Positions 9,284-16,705 of a stretch of 31,946 nt of DNA are shown in pieces (positions within the stretch are counted from its first letter, which is position 1; each line of letters begins with the position of its first letter). The translations under genes were made by a program, and so were the position numbers. Source of the stretch: JAMCXS01 sp964459065. GTDB taxonomy: Bacteria; Acidobacteriota; Terriglobia; UBA7540. The DNA lies in contig CAYWMN010000005.1 in assembly GCA_964459065.1 (NCBI GenBank), positions 1 through 31,946 on the forward strand. The letters are read 5' to 3'. A model generated the notes under the pieces. It did no database searches, was not told where the DNA came from, and saw only the letters and a list, made by a program, of their open reading frames with translations.

Positions 9284-9701
9284 GGCGGCATCTCCCCGGG
9301 TCGATTCTCCATGACGGCGGCGACGGCCGCTCGCGAAGACTTTTCGCAGTTGGCCAATCAGGTCGCGCTCTGTCGGGCAGGCCAAGGATACCACGAATGC
9401 GGTTGCCGTCAGTTCCTTCTCTCGGATTCCCGCCCGTCCTGTTGAGCCGCTTGGCTTCCCGGAGAATCCGCTGCCAGTTGGCTTGAAAACGAGCGTCTAT
9501 TTTCCGGCCGCAGACTGGAGCGCCATTCGGTCATAAAAGATCAGAAATGGGTCCTGTGGGAAACGAGAAAAAGGCCCCCTGAAGATCGAAAGGAATGCCC
9601 TGTTGAGACCCGGAATCCCTATCGAGGCCGAGTGGAAGGGCAGCCGCCCGTCCTTTGGAATGGCGGCAGAAGGAGAGTTCGAATCGCCGAGCGGGGAGCC
9701 C
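9284..9701. other. Intergenic region between the sulfur operon and the glycosidase cluster
   Basis: About 418 bases hold no gene I can support. The stretch contains the end of the sulfur operon transcript and the leader and promoter of the 1001-aa gene. No clear factor-independent terminator is seen after the dsrE2-like gene, although a short C-rich block next to an A-run lies near 9571-9580. Confidence 0.6.
9385..9392 (-). promoter_or_regulatory. Candidate extended -10 element GGTATCCT for the 1001-aa gene
   Basis: GGTATCCT on the minus strand lies 102 nt before the start codon at 9283. It is identical to the octamer before the 731-aa gene and differs by one base from those before the two NHL genes. 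No convincing -35 box is visible. Confidence 0.35.
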
Positions 9702-10253
9702 TCAGAGGAAGATGACTTGCTTGGCGTCCTGGATCATATTGATGAATGTTCCCACGCCAACAAAGTCCATGCCCGGGTAGGCGATCATCTCTTCCTGCTT
9801 CAGGCCCATGACGCCCATGGACATTTCACAGACGTGGATGCGGACACCCAGGTCAGCCGCGTCTTTCATCAACTCCTCAAGCGATTTCACCCCGCGCTGC
9901 TTCATCACGCTGCGAATCATCTTGGGACCCACGCCCGCCATCTGCATTTTGGAGAGCGGCAGAGCGCGGGAACCGCGCGGCAGCATGCGGCCAAACATGC
10001 GGTCGAGAAAGCCCTTGCGCGGAGCTTTCCGCGGATCGCGCAGCGCCGCCGTGGCCCAGAAGGTGAAGAACATGTCCACTTCCATGTCATAGGCGGTGGC
10101 GCCGAGCGCGATGATGAAGGCGGCCATGGTCGTATCAAGGTTGCCGCTCATGACGCCCAGGGCAAGCCGATTGGCGCTCGAGGATTTTTCGAGCGTCTCG
10201 ACCCGCGCGACAAGATCCTGGAATTGTTGCTGCATCGTATCGATATCTATCAT
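9702..10253 (-). CDS. DsrE2-like sulfur-carrier protein (183 aa)
   Basis: The start at 10253 has AAGGAG 6 nt upstream; an upstream in-frame start would add 21 unlikely residues and overlap the leader. Residues about 5-25 form a short polar helix (QQQFQDLVARVETLEK), as is usual in DsrE2/DrsE_2 (PF13686) proteins. The DsrE fold follows (LALGVMSGNLDTTMAAFIIALGA, about 30-52), and a single conserved Cys, C142, lies in VRIHVCEMSMGVMG near the C-terminal third. In this family that Cys is the expected persulfide-carrying residue. It is the last gene of the arsR-tusA-qmo/hdr-dsrE operon, 43 nt after the smaller DsrE-like gene. It probably accepts or passes sulfane sulfur with TusA; partner order is inferred. 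Confidence 0.85.
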   Translation of the reverse strand: MIDIDTMQQQFQDLVARVETLEKSSSANRLALGVMSGNLDTTMAAFIIALGATAYDMEVDMFFTFWATAALRDPRKAPRKGFLDRMFGRMLPRGSRALPLSKMQMAGVGPKMIRSVMKQRGVKSLEELMKDAADLGVRIHVCEMSMGVMGLKQEEMIAYPGMDFVGVGTFINMIQDAKQVIFL

Positions 10254-10296
10254 CAGAACTCCTTGGAACCCACGATCGTCATAAAACGCGTCTCCA

Positions 10297-10674
10297 TCAA
10301 TAGTTGACGACAGCACTGGCGTCGAGCAGCATTTGCGTGATGGCCGCGGCGGAGATGGGCTTGGCCTGTTCGATCAAATCTGTCTTTTCGTCGTAGTCGC
10401 GGCCTTTGACGCACGGCGTGCAGACATACACCTGGCCGCCCATCTCAAGAAAATTCGCCAGTAATTCGTCCATCGGCGTCAATCCGTGGAACTTCACGTG
10501 CTTGTCCGCGCCTTTCTGCGCCAGGTTGACGGCCGGGCCGATCAGCACGAGTCTGGCTTCAACCTCCATCGCCAGCGCCCCCACAGCGTGCGTGAGCGCG
10601 ATCAGGACCATCTCGGGATTATCCGTCCCCTTGCTCAGGACATAAACAATGTTTTCGTTTTTCGTTTCAGTCAT
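10297..10674 (-). CDS. DsrE/DsrF-family sulfur relay protein (125 aa)
   Basis: This is a compact, soluble DsrE-fold protein (PF02635 type): IVYVLSKGTDNPEMVLIALTHAVGA at the N-terminus is the typical first strand and helix. QVYVCTPCVKGR at 81-92 gives C85 and C88, a CxxC pair where DsrE proteins carry the sulfur-binding Cys. The start at 10674 has GAGGGG close upstream. It lies 98 nt after the qmoC-like gene, the widest gap in the operon; a TATAAA at 10691-10696 with a poor -35 (TTGGTT, 18 nt away) could be a weak internal promoter, though it would leave a very short leader. Predicted role: cytoplasmic persulfide transfer together with TusA and the DsrE2-like protein. Confidence 0.85.
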   Translation of the reverse strand: MTETKNENIVYVLSKGTDNPEMVLIALTHAVGALAMEVEARLVLIGPAVNLAQKGADKHVKFHGLTPMDELLANFLEMGGQVYVCTPCVKGRDYDEKTDLIEQAKPISAAAITQMLLDASAVVNY

Positions 10675-10772
10675 GATCCCCTCGGTTCATTTTATAGATC
10701 TCTCATTGCCGGCAAACCAACTACAACCCCATTGAGAGCAAGCATCAAAACGCCCGCAACGTCCTCATCCCT

Positions 10773-11960
10773 CTATATTTGGGCACCTACCTGCCCAACT
10801 GCAGATGTCTGCCGGCTTGACAATTCCATCGCTTCTTTCTTGACAGCTTCCACATAAATGGTAAGCGGCCGGTAGAGCAAGTGCGCCCATTTGCCAAACG
10901 GCACCTCGATAGCCAGCATCGGAACTGCAATTGCCATGTGAACCGTATACATCACATAAGTCGCCATCGGCAGATCACTCACCCGCAGCACGTGGAGTCC
11001 AATCCCCGTCACCGCTGTGAGAAAGAGCAAGATTGGAAACATCCAGTCCGAGAAGTGGCTGAATTGGAACATTTCCCCGTGCTTGCCGATGCGGTCGATC
11101 AACATCCACACCGTCGCGCCCACCAGCACTGCCGTTGCGTAATAACCTATAAAGCTCGTCCAGTGAATGGTCGTGTTATCCACCTGGAACCATGGAAGGA
11201 AAACGACGATCAGGACGAACATGGTCACATACCCGGTAACCAGCAGCAGGTGGCGAATCCAATTTTTAGTTGCCTGACTATCCTTGCACTCGTGCCACCG
11301 TTTCTGTGTCACCGCATGAATGATCAGATGGGGCAAGCGCGTAAGGTACAAATGCGCCGGAATCTTTTGGCCCTTCGTCAGGTGATAAAACAAGCGTGCC
11401 GCGTTCGTCAGCAGAAAGAAACTGAGAACAACAACCAGAATCTTGTCGCCCCTATCTACCACGCTAACCGGTGCAAACTTGCCCAGCATCACGGTGGACA
11501 TCGGTGCCGCACCCGAACGGCTGAGCAAACCGAAGCCGAAGTTCTGCGGCAAGGTGAAAAGAGCCACGATGACTGCCGAAACCAACGCCAGGATACCCAA
11601 CTCCCAGTACGCCGAACGGTACATCAAGCTGGACAGGCCGGTCCAGTCATACGCGGAGGTCAAGTACCTCCGCAGCGACATCATAGTCTCGGCAGGGTTG
11701 GCCTTTCGCGGGCAGGTCTTGGAGCATTCACCACAATAGAAACAGAGCCACGGCTCAGGCGATTGGAGCAGCTTTCCTTTCAAGCCCAATTGCGAGTAGC
11801 GAATCAATTTCCGCGGAAACGGTGTGCTGCCTTCCGAGAGCGGACAAACCGCCGTGCAATTGCCACAGTTGAAGCACTCGGTCAAGCTGCCGGCGCCGAA
11901 ACGCTTCAGGGCATGTTGAAAATCAGGATCGACCGTTTGAGCCTTGAGTGTTGCACCCAT
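10773..11960 (-). CDS. QmoC-like membrane subunit: HdrC-type ferredoxin fused to cytochrome b (395 aa)
   Basis: The N-terminal 100 residues are an HdrC-type domain with two [4Fe-4S] sets: C29, C32, C35, C39 and C73, C76, C79, C83, each in C-x2-C-x2-C-x3-C-P form. The rest has about six hydrophobic helices (near 118-140, 172-190, 235-258, 268-288, 305-328 and 335-355), with His residues suited to b-type haem, as in HdrE/NarI. This HdrC-HdrE fusion and the length match QmoC of sulfate reducers, the subunit that exchanges electrons with menaquinone. Its neighbours encode QmoA-like and split QmoB-like proteins, which supports that reading. The start at 11960 lies 8 nt after the stop of the winged-helix gene. 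An HdrDE-type partner or a TmcC-like protein are less likely alternatives. Confidence 0.88.
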   Translation of the reverse strand: MGATLKAQTVDPDFQHALKRFGAGSLTECFNCGNCTAVCPLSEGSTPFPRKLIRYSQLGLKGKLLQSPEPWLCFYCGECSKTCPRKANPAETMMSLRRYLTSAYDWTGLSSLMYRSAYWELGILALVSAVIVALFTLPQNFGFGLLSRSGAAPMSTVMLGKFAPVSVVDRGDKILVVVLSFFLLTNAARLFYHLTKGQKIPAHLYLTRLPHLIIHAVTQKRWHECKDSQATKNWIRHLLLVTGYVTMFVLIVVFLPWFQVDNTTIHWTSFIGYYATAVLVGATVWMLIDRIGKHGEMFQFSHFSDWMFPILLFLTAVTGIGLHVLRVSDLPMATYVMYTVHMAIAVPMLAIEVPFGKWAHLLYRPLTIYVEAVKKEAMELSSRQTSAVGQVGAQI

Positions 11961-11968
11961 TTTTGCAC

Positions 11969-12268
11969 CTATTTCCCGCTCTGTTCGATGAACTCGTATT
12001 TCACGTAATCACCTTCGGGGCCAGCCTCCTGCACCGTACCGTATTTCCGCATGGCGGTGACGTGCCAAAGCACCTGGTCAGCCGCCAGGCCGGTTTGCCG
12101 GGCCAGTTCCGGCACCGTGCCGGCTCCTTTTTGCAAAGCTTCGGTGATCTGTTTGCGGTCGTGGCGAAAATCGGCCACATATTTTTTCAGGGTCCCGGAA
12201 GGATCGCTGTGCTGCTCCCGGAATAGCTTCAACGCCTGGCGATGTGCTTCCGTAAGTTTTGTGGGCAT
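11969..12268 (-). CDS. Small winged-helix protein within the Qmo/Hdr operon (99 aa)
   Basis: Two ATG codons are adjacent (12271 and 12268); the second is chosen because the GGGAG upstream is then 7 nt away. The middle of the protein reads as a helix-turn-helix plus wing: GTVPELARQTGLAADQVLWHV followed by MRKYGTVQEAG and a strand pair (YVKYEF). The N-terminal 35 residues are a charged helix. It carries no Cys and no obvious ligand domain. It sits between hdrA (20 nt) and the qmoC-like gene (8 nt), so it is translated with the complex. It may be a DNA-binding regulator or, given its place among subunits, a protein-protein adaptor; the sequence cannot decide. Confidence 0.8.
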   Translation of the reverse strand: MPTKLTEAHRQALKLFREQHSDPSGTLKKYVADFRHDRKQITEALQKGAGTVPELARQTGLAADQVLWHVTAMRKYGTVQEAGPEGDYVKYEFIEQSGK

Positions 12269-12288
12269 CATTTCTCTCCCTTACAAGC

Positions 12289-14160
12289 TCAGCCCGCCAC
12301 CGGCACCGCATCGACCAGACCATCCACCATGGCGTCGAACTGGTCCAGCGTCCAGCCCTTCAGGTCGAGCGCGCGGGTCGGGCAGACGGCCACACACGCT
12401 CCGCAGCCAAAACACAGGCCGGGATTCACGCGCGCCTTCGCCACGGACTCGCCGTTAACCTGTACGGTTTCCTTGAAGAGCGCACCGGTGTAGGCGCACT
12501 CCGCCAAACAACGCTCACACCCGTTGCACTTTGCGGCATCCACTTCGGCCACGAAAGGATCCAGCTGCACGTCGTCGCGCGAAAGGGTAATGGCGGCTTT
12601 CACGGCCGCCGCGCCTGCCGCGGAGAGCGTTTCCTCAATGTTCATGGGCGCCTGGGACGTTCCGGCCAGCAGCACGCCGTTGACCGCCGTCTCCACGGGC
12701 CGCAATTTCGGATGGACCTCCTGCAGAAAACGGTCGGCGCCCACCGGCAGCTTCAGCAGATCGATCAATTCCGGGATGCCGTGCGGCACCAGACCCACGC
12801 CCAGCACCAGCAGGTCAAGCGGCACCTCAATTTCTTCACCGAAGGTCAGGTAGTCTTTCACGCGCACTTTCAGCGCCGAACCCTTTTCTCCCGGCTCGAC
12901 CACCGGCGGTTCATCACCGTGGTAACGCAGGAACGCCACTCCGGCCGCCGAACTCTTCGTGTAGTAGTCTTCCTGACTGCCGTAAGTCCGAATATCCTGG
13001 TAGAAATCGAAGACATTCACATCGGGGAAGCGCTTCTTGAGCGTGAGCGCCTGCTGAAGGATGGCCGTGCAGCAGTAGCGCGAACAGTAATCGTTGATCT
13101 GCCCGTCGGCCTGCGGCGCGTTCACTCCTTCAACCTGCCGGCTGCCAACACAGTGCAGAAAACCCACGTTCCTCACCCGTTTGCCGTTCCAGGTGAAGCT
13201 GCCATCCGGCAAGTTGGCGAGCTGCCGCAGGAAGTCGGCCAGGGAAACGACCGCCGGCTGCTCGGCAAAACCGTATTCGCCCTTGGCCGGCGCGTAGGGG
13301 TCCGCCCCTGTGGCCATGATAATCGTGCCGACCGAGGCATGAATCTCCGTGACACTGGCTGGGAGAACGGGGCCCGACCCATCGGCCGGCGCTGAAGCGC
13401 CTTCTTCCGGTCCAACGGTGATCTTCACATCAAAATTGCCAATGAAGCCGGAAACCGCCGCCACGCGCGCCCTCGTAAAAATACGAACCAGTGGTTGATC
13501 GGCAACCTGCTTGATGAGATTCCTCACCAACTGGGCGCCCTCGTCTTCATGCGGAAACGTCCGTGCCAGCAGGGCGACGCGGCCGCCCAGGCTTGGCGCC
13601 TGCTCCACCAGGATCACCGGCACCCCCTTGCCGGCCAGTTCGGCTGCCGCTTTCAGGCCGGCAATGCCGCCACCCACCACCAGCGCCTGGCGATGGTTAT
13701 CCATGCGGATTCGATCGAGCGGCTCGGCATGATGCAGCTTGCCGACCGCCGCATTGATCATCCGAAAGGCCTTGGACGTTGCCCCGGCCGGATCATGTTT
13801 GTGCGCCCAACTCCCCTGCTCACGGATGTTGACGTGCTCGTAAAGAAAGGGATTGAGTCCGCCGCGCTGCACCGCGGTGCGAAAGGTCAATTCGTGAAGA
13901 GACGGCGAGCACGACGCAACGACAACGCGATTCAAGTTCTGCTTCTCAATGTCCTCAACGATGGTCGCCTGCCCGGGGTCCGAGCACATGAACGTTTCCA
14001 CCTTGCAGGCGGCCACGTCGCCGATTTCTTTTACTTTCTCGGAAAGCGCGTTCGTATCAACAACGTCGCTGATGTTGCCGCCGCACCGGCAGATATAGAC
14101 GCCAATGCGGGGTTTTTCTGGTTCTGGCTCCGGTTTGGAGCTTTGCTTGGGGTCACTCAC
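12289..14160 (-). CDS. hdrA: HdrA-type flavin/iron-sulfur subunit, QmoB-like without the MvhD domain (623 aa)
   Basis: After a Lys/Pro/Glu-rich start, the HdrA N-terminal domain appears at 18-140 (GVYICRCGGNISDVVD, then FMCSDPGQ and ASCSPSLHELTFR). An FAD-binding GGGIAG motif lies at 163-168, and the HdrA pair CVGSRQ and CSRYCCT occurs in the middle. Two C-terminal [4Fe-4S] ferredoxin sets follow: C545, C548, C551, C555 and C583, C586, C589, C593. HdrA proteins carry the flavin of heterodisulfide reductase or Qmo complexes and may bifurcate electrons. In Qmo the second HdrA-like subunit, QmoB, has a C-terminal MvhD domain. Here that domain is absent and an MvhD-like protein is encoded separately two genes upstream. 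The start overlaps the end of the QmoA-like gene by 8 nt, indicating translational coupling. Confidence 0.9.
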   Translation of the reverse strand: MSDPKQSSKPEPEPEKPRIGVYICRCGGNISDVVDTNALSEKVKEIGDVAACKVETFMCSDPGQATIVEDIEKQNLNRVVVASCSPSLHELTFRTAVQRGGLNPFLYEHVNIREQGSWAHKHDPAGATSKAFRMINAAVGKLHHAEPLDRIRMDNHRQALVVGGGIAGLKAAAELAGKGVPVILVEQAPSLGGRVALLARTFPHEDEGAQLVRNLIKQVADQPLVRIFTRARVAAVSGFIGNFDVKITVGPEEGASAPADGSGPVLPASVTEIHASVGTIIMATGADPYAPAKGEYGFAEQPAVVSLADFLRQLANLPDGSFTWNGKRVRNVGFLHCVGSRQVEGVNAPQADGQINDYCSRYCCTAILQQALTLKKRFPDVNVFDFYQDIRTYGSQEDYYTKSSAAGVAFLRYHGDEPPVVEPGEKGSALKVRVKDYLTFGEEIEVPLDLLVLGVGLVPHGIPELIDLLKLPVGADRFLQEVHPKLRPVETAVNGVLLAGTSQAPMNIEETLSAAGAAAVKAAITLSRDDVQLDPFVAEVDAAKCNGCERCLAECAYTGALFKETVQVNGESVAKARVNPGLCFGCGACVAVCPTRALDLKGWTLDQFDAMVDGLVDAVPVAG

Positions 14161-15520
14161 TGGCGGCTCCTATGACTTGAAGTTCAAGGGCCGGGGCGCT
14201 GGCGCCGGCGCCGGCACGCTTCTGCGCGAGATAATGCGACGCTTCCATCGCCGCCGAGCCCGCCTCCATGATCGAATCCACAATGTCTTTTGGCCCCGCC
14301 GCCGTGCCGGCCACGAAGATTCCTTCACGGCCCGTCCAGGCAGGCCGCAGCGGATCCGGCCGCTGGATGAAGCCATCCCCTTCTTGGGCCGCGCCAAGTT
14401 TTTCAGGCATCACCAGTTGCGGGACAATTCCCTGCGCCAACACCACCAGGTCGTGCCGGTTTTCCATCACCCGGCCACCCTCTTCAATGGCTTCGACGCG
14501 CGCCATCAGGTCGCCATTCGCCTGCGGAGCAATCTTGGCCACCTTGCCTTTGACAAAGTTGATCCCCATGGCCTTCGCATTCTGGTAAAACTGTTCAAAA
14601 TTCTTGCCAAAGGCGCGGATGTCCATGTAGTAAATCGTGATGTCGGCAAGGGGCAGCGCACCGGAAAGCAGCATGGCCTGCTTGATGGAATACATGCAGC
14701 AGACCCGTGAACAATAAGGAACGCCGATGCTCTGATCGCGCGATCCGGCGCAAAGCACAAAGGCCACGCTGTCGGGAATCTTGCCGTCCGAGGGCCGCAG
14801 CACGCGCCCATAGGGCCCATGCGGAGCAAGCAGACGCTCAAGTTGCAGCGGTGAAATAATGTCTTTGGAGCGGGAAGCGTTGTATTGCGGCTTCAGCGAA
14901 GTGGAATTCAGATGGAACCCGGTTGCCAGCACCACCGCGCCCGCTTCCACCGTCAGCGTTTCAGGTTGCTGATCGAGGCGAATGGCGTCGCTCGTGCACG
15001 CCCTGACACAGGCGCCGCAGCCGATGCAATATTCGGGATTGAGCACGGCATACTGGGGAACCGCATTGGCGAAGGGCACCGAGATTGCCCGCAGGGCTCC
15101 CATATCCTGCTCGAACGGGTCGGGATACTCCACCGGACAGACGTACTCGCACTGCCGGCAGCCGATGCAGGCGCTGGTGTCGACGTAACGCGCCATCTGC
15201 GTCAGGGTCAGACGCTGGTGGTCGCCGGCCGGCTCAATGGCGTCGACGGTGGTGTAAGTCCTCAGGGTAATGTTGGGGTGGTGGGCCGCGGCCGACATCT
15301 TCGGCGTGGTGATGCAGCTGGCGCAATCGAGCGTGGGAAAAACCTTGCTGAGCGCGATCATGCGGCCGCCGATGCTCGGCTGCTTTTCGACCACAAGCAC
15401 CCGGTAGTCCTGATCCGCGAGGTCCAGCGCCGCCTGCAGTCCCGCAATGCCTCCGCCCACGACGACAGCGTCAAAACTGTTTTCCGTCTCGCGCATCCCT
15501 GCACCGTTGTCTGAACTCAT
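14153..15520 (-). CDS. QmoA-like (short HdrA-type) flavin/iron-sulfur subunit (455 aa)
   Basis: This protein lacks the HdrA N-terminal domain and begins almost at once with the FAD motif VVVGGGIAGLQAA (19-31). The HdrA cysteine stretch CASC (66-69) follows, then an inserted di-cluster ferredoxin: C118, C121, C124, C128 and C165, C168, C171, C175. CAGSRD and CSRVCCMYSIKQA match conserved HdrA segments. Its size and domain order fit QmoA of the quinone-interacting membrane-bound oxidoreductase. The start at 15520 overlaps the MvhD-like stop by 4 nt (ATGA), and its end overlaps the hdrA start by 8 nt, so the subunits are translationally coupled. Probable role: flavin electron hub of a cytoplasmic module docked on the QmoC-like subunit. 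A sulfur-compound partner is inferred from tusA and dsrE in the operon. Confidence 0.88.
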   Translation of the reverse strand: MSSDNGAGMRETENSFDAVVVGGGIAGLQAALDLADQDYRVLVVEKQPSIGGRMIALSKVFPTLDCASCITTPKMSAAAHHPNITLRTYTTVDAIEPAGDHQRLTLTQMARYVDTSACIGCRQCEYVCPVEYPDPFEQDMGALRAISVPFANAVPQYAVLNPEYCIGCGACVRACTSDAIRLDQQPETLTVEAGAVVLATGFHLNSTSLKPQYNASRSKDIISPLQLERLLAPHGPYGRVLRPSDGKIPDSVAFVLCAGSRDQSIGVPYCSRVCCMYSIKQAMLLSGALPLADITIYYMDIRAFGKNFEQFYQNAKAMGINFVKGKVAKIAPQANGDLMARVEAIEEGGRVMENRHDLVVLAQGIVPQLVMPEKLGAAQEGDGFIQRPDPLRPAWTGREGIFVAGTAAGPKDIVDSIMEAGSAAMEASHYLAQKRAGAGASAPALELQVIGAASE

Positions 15521-16002
15521 GACGCACTCCTTGCCATCCGGGCGGGCTCGCCGGCCTGCAACTCCCGCACGGAAGCCTGCCAGATCCCGGCAGCGGCCGA
15601 TCGGTCCACCGGTCCAAGCTCGCGCAGCTTATGGTCCATTTGCGTGACCTCTTTGAGAAACGCCTTGATGCACACCGTGCAGATGGCCGTCAGCCGCATC
15701 CGCTCGATTTCAAGGCCCCCGTGTTTCATCCTCTGCACCAGCCGGTCGATGCGCTTTGCAAGCTTGTCATAGGCGCCCTTATAGGGGCAGTCGGTGCCAC
15801 AGGAGGCGATCAGGATGCCGTCGACGCCCCGGGCATAAGCGCGAGCGTAAAAATCTTCGGGAAACAGCACCGGTGACGGCACCCGAAAAATGCTCACATT
15901 CGAAGGGTATTCGAGGTGTGCTTTCCCCACCGCGTCGGCGCCGGGGTAGGCGCAGGCGAGAGTTGCCAACACTAAGATCTTTGGTTCAAATCCGGACTCC
16001 AT
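15517..16002 (-). CDS. MvhD/FlpD-like electron-transfer subunit with altered cysteine set (161 aa)
   Basis: The overall pattern is that of MvhD (PF02662): EPKILVLATLACAYPGADAVG at the start, YPSNVSIFRVPSPV, then ARGVDGILIASCGTDCPYKGAYDKLAKR and a helical tail. MvhD normally carries a [2Fe-2S] cluster and passes electrons to HdrA. Here only C17, C68 and C72 of the usual positions remain: the first CxxxC region has lost a Cys, the Cys of the CSG segment is Pro or Ser (VPSPV), and the later Cys pair is closer together (CGTDC). Two extra Cys, C108 and C111, form a CxxC in the C-terminal part. The start at 16002 has GAGAGG just upstream. It lies 21 nt after tusA. In Qmo complexes this domain is fused to QmoB. 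Confidence 0.82.
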   Translation of the reverse strand: MESGFEPKILVLATLACAYPGADAVGKAHLEYPSNVSIFRVPSPVLFPEDFYARAYARGVDGILIASCGTDCPYKGAYDKLAKRIDRLVQRMKHGGLEIERMRLTAICTVCIKAFLKEVTQMDHKLRELGPVDRSAAAGIWQASVRELQAGEPARMARSAS

Positions 16003-16023
16003 CGCAGCCTCTCTTCCGCGGAC

Positions 16024-16275
16024 TTATTTCTTGCGGACGATGAAATGGCGGTCGAAGCCATCCGCCTCGATCACGCCCAAATACTCGTGGCCGACCTTCT
16101 TGGCCCAGACAGCGATGTCGTTGCGGGATCCGGGATCGTTCGATAGGACTTCCACGATTTGGCTGACGCCGACGGTGCCGACAGCCTTCTTGGCTTCCAG
16201 CAGCGGCCCAGGACAGGCGCTGCCGCGGGCGTCAACGGTTTTGGCAGGATTCAGTGTTGCAAGGTCTACTCCCAT
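16024..16275 (-). CDS. tusA: TusA-family sulfur carrier (83 aa)
   Basis: The core TusA motif is present: KTVDARGSACPGPLLEAKKA, with C21 in CPGP as the persulfide-bearing Cys, followed by EVLSNDPGSRNDIAVWAKKVGHE, which is typical of the family. Length (83 aa) is normal. The start at 16275 has AGGAG 10 nt upstream; longer in-frame extensions run into the arsR gene and are not credible. TusA proteins shuttle sulfane sulfur, here probably between a donor not in this window, the DsrE-like proteins and the Qmo/Hdr-like complex. It is the second gene of the operon, 41 nt after arsR. The place in a sulfur-oxidation or persulfide-handling operon argues against a pure tRNA-thiolation role, but that is inference. 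Confidence 0.92.
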   Translation of the reverse strand: MGVDLATLNPAKTVDARGSACPGPLLEAKKAVGTVGVSQIVEVLSNDPGSRNDIAVWAKKVGHEYLGVIEADGFDRHFIVRKK

Positions 16276-16316
16276 GATTCTTACACTCCTTTGTTTGTTG
16301 GCCACCACAGACAATG

Positions 16317-16697
16317 TCATGCGTCGATGGTCACCACGTATCGTGGATCGGTCTCTCGCGCGGCTTCCCCGTGGCTCTTCATCTCGTCGAGGAGCACGGA
16401 GCGGATCAGCGAGCACGCCCGGATGATCCGCCGGTCTGCGAGTCTGTAGAAGACGGTCTGCGCCTGCTTGCGTGCCAGCACCAGGCCTCGTGAGCTCAAA
16501 ATAGCCAGATGCTGGCTCACGTTCGACGGCGAGACTCCAATAATCTCGGCCAGCTCTCCCACTTTCCTCTCCTGCCTGCCGAGCAAGGCGAGAATTTTCA
16601 GGCGAGTGGGATTGGCAAGGGTACCGCAAAGCGATGCGTGCAGGTCGAAGATATCGAGGCCTTGTTTACGGCTTCCATTGGAAGGATACGTCCTCAT
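16317..16697 (-). CDS. ArsR-family repressor, probable regulator of the sulfur operon (126 aa)
   Basis: A canonical ArsR winged helix is visible: LANPTRLKILALLG (27-40), VGELAEIIGVSPSNVSQHLAILSSRGLV (46-73, recognition helix near SPSNVSQHLA) and the wing ARKQAQTVFYRL. The metal-binding ELCVCDL motif of arsenic or zinc sensors is absent. Exactly two Cys occur, C24 in the first helix and C95 in the last helix (IIRACSLIRS). In ArsR dimers these helices pack at the interface, so a dithiol switch sensing persulfide is conceivable, as known for SqrR/BigR, although the Cys positions differ from those proteins. The ATG at 16697 lies only 9 nt beyond the -10 box and has no Shine-Dalgarno sequence, so the mRNA is probably leaderless. 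It heads the nine-gene operon. Confidence 0.9.
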   Translation of the reverse strand: MRTYPSNGSRKQGLDIFDLHASLCGTLANPTRLKILALLGRQERKVGELAEIIGVSPSNVSQHLAILSSRGLVLARKQAQTVFYRLADRRIIRACSLIRSVLLDEMKSHGEAARETDPRYVVTIDA

Positions 16698-16705
16698 ACA
16701 TGCGA

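Noticed and set aside
12259..13395. Plus-strand open frame of 378 codons
   Set aside because: Antisense to hdrA, no ribosome binding site and no domain; an effect of high GC content.
16024..16629. Longer 201-codon version of the tusA frame
   Set aside because: The upstream part lies inside arsR in another frame; TusA has normal length from 16275 with its own ribosome binding site.
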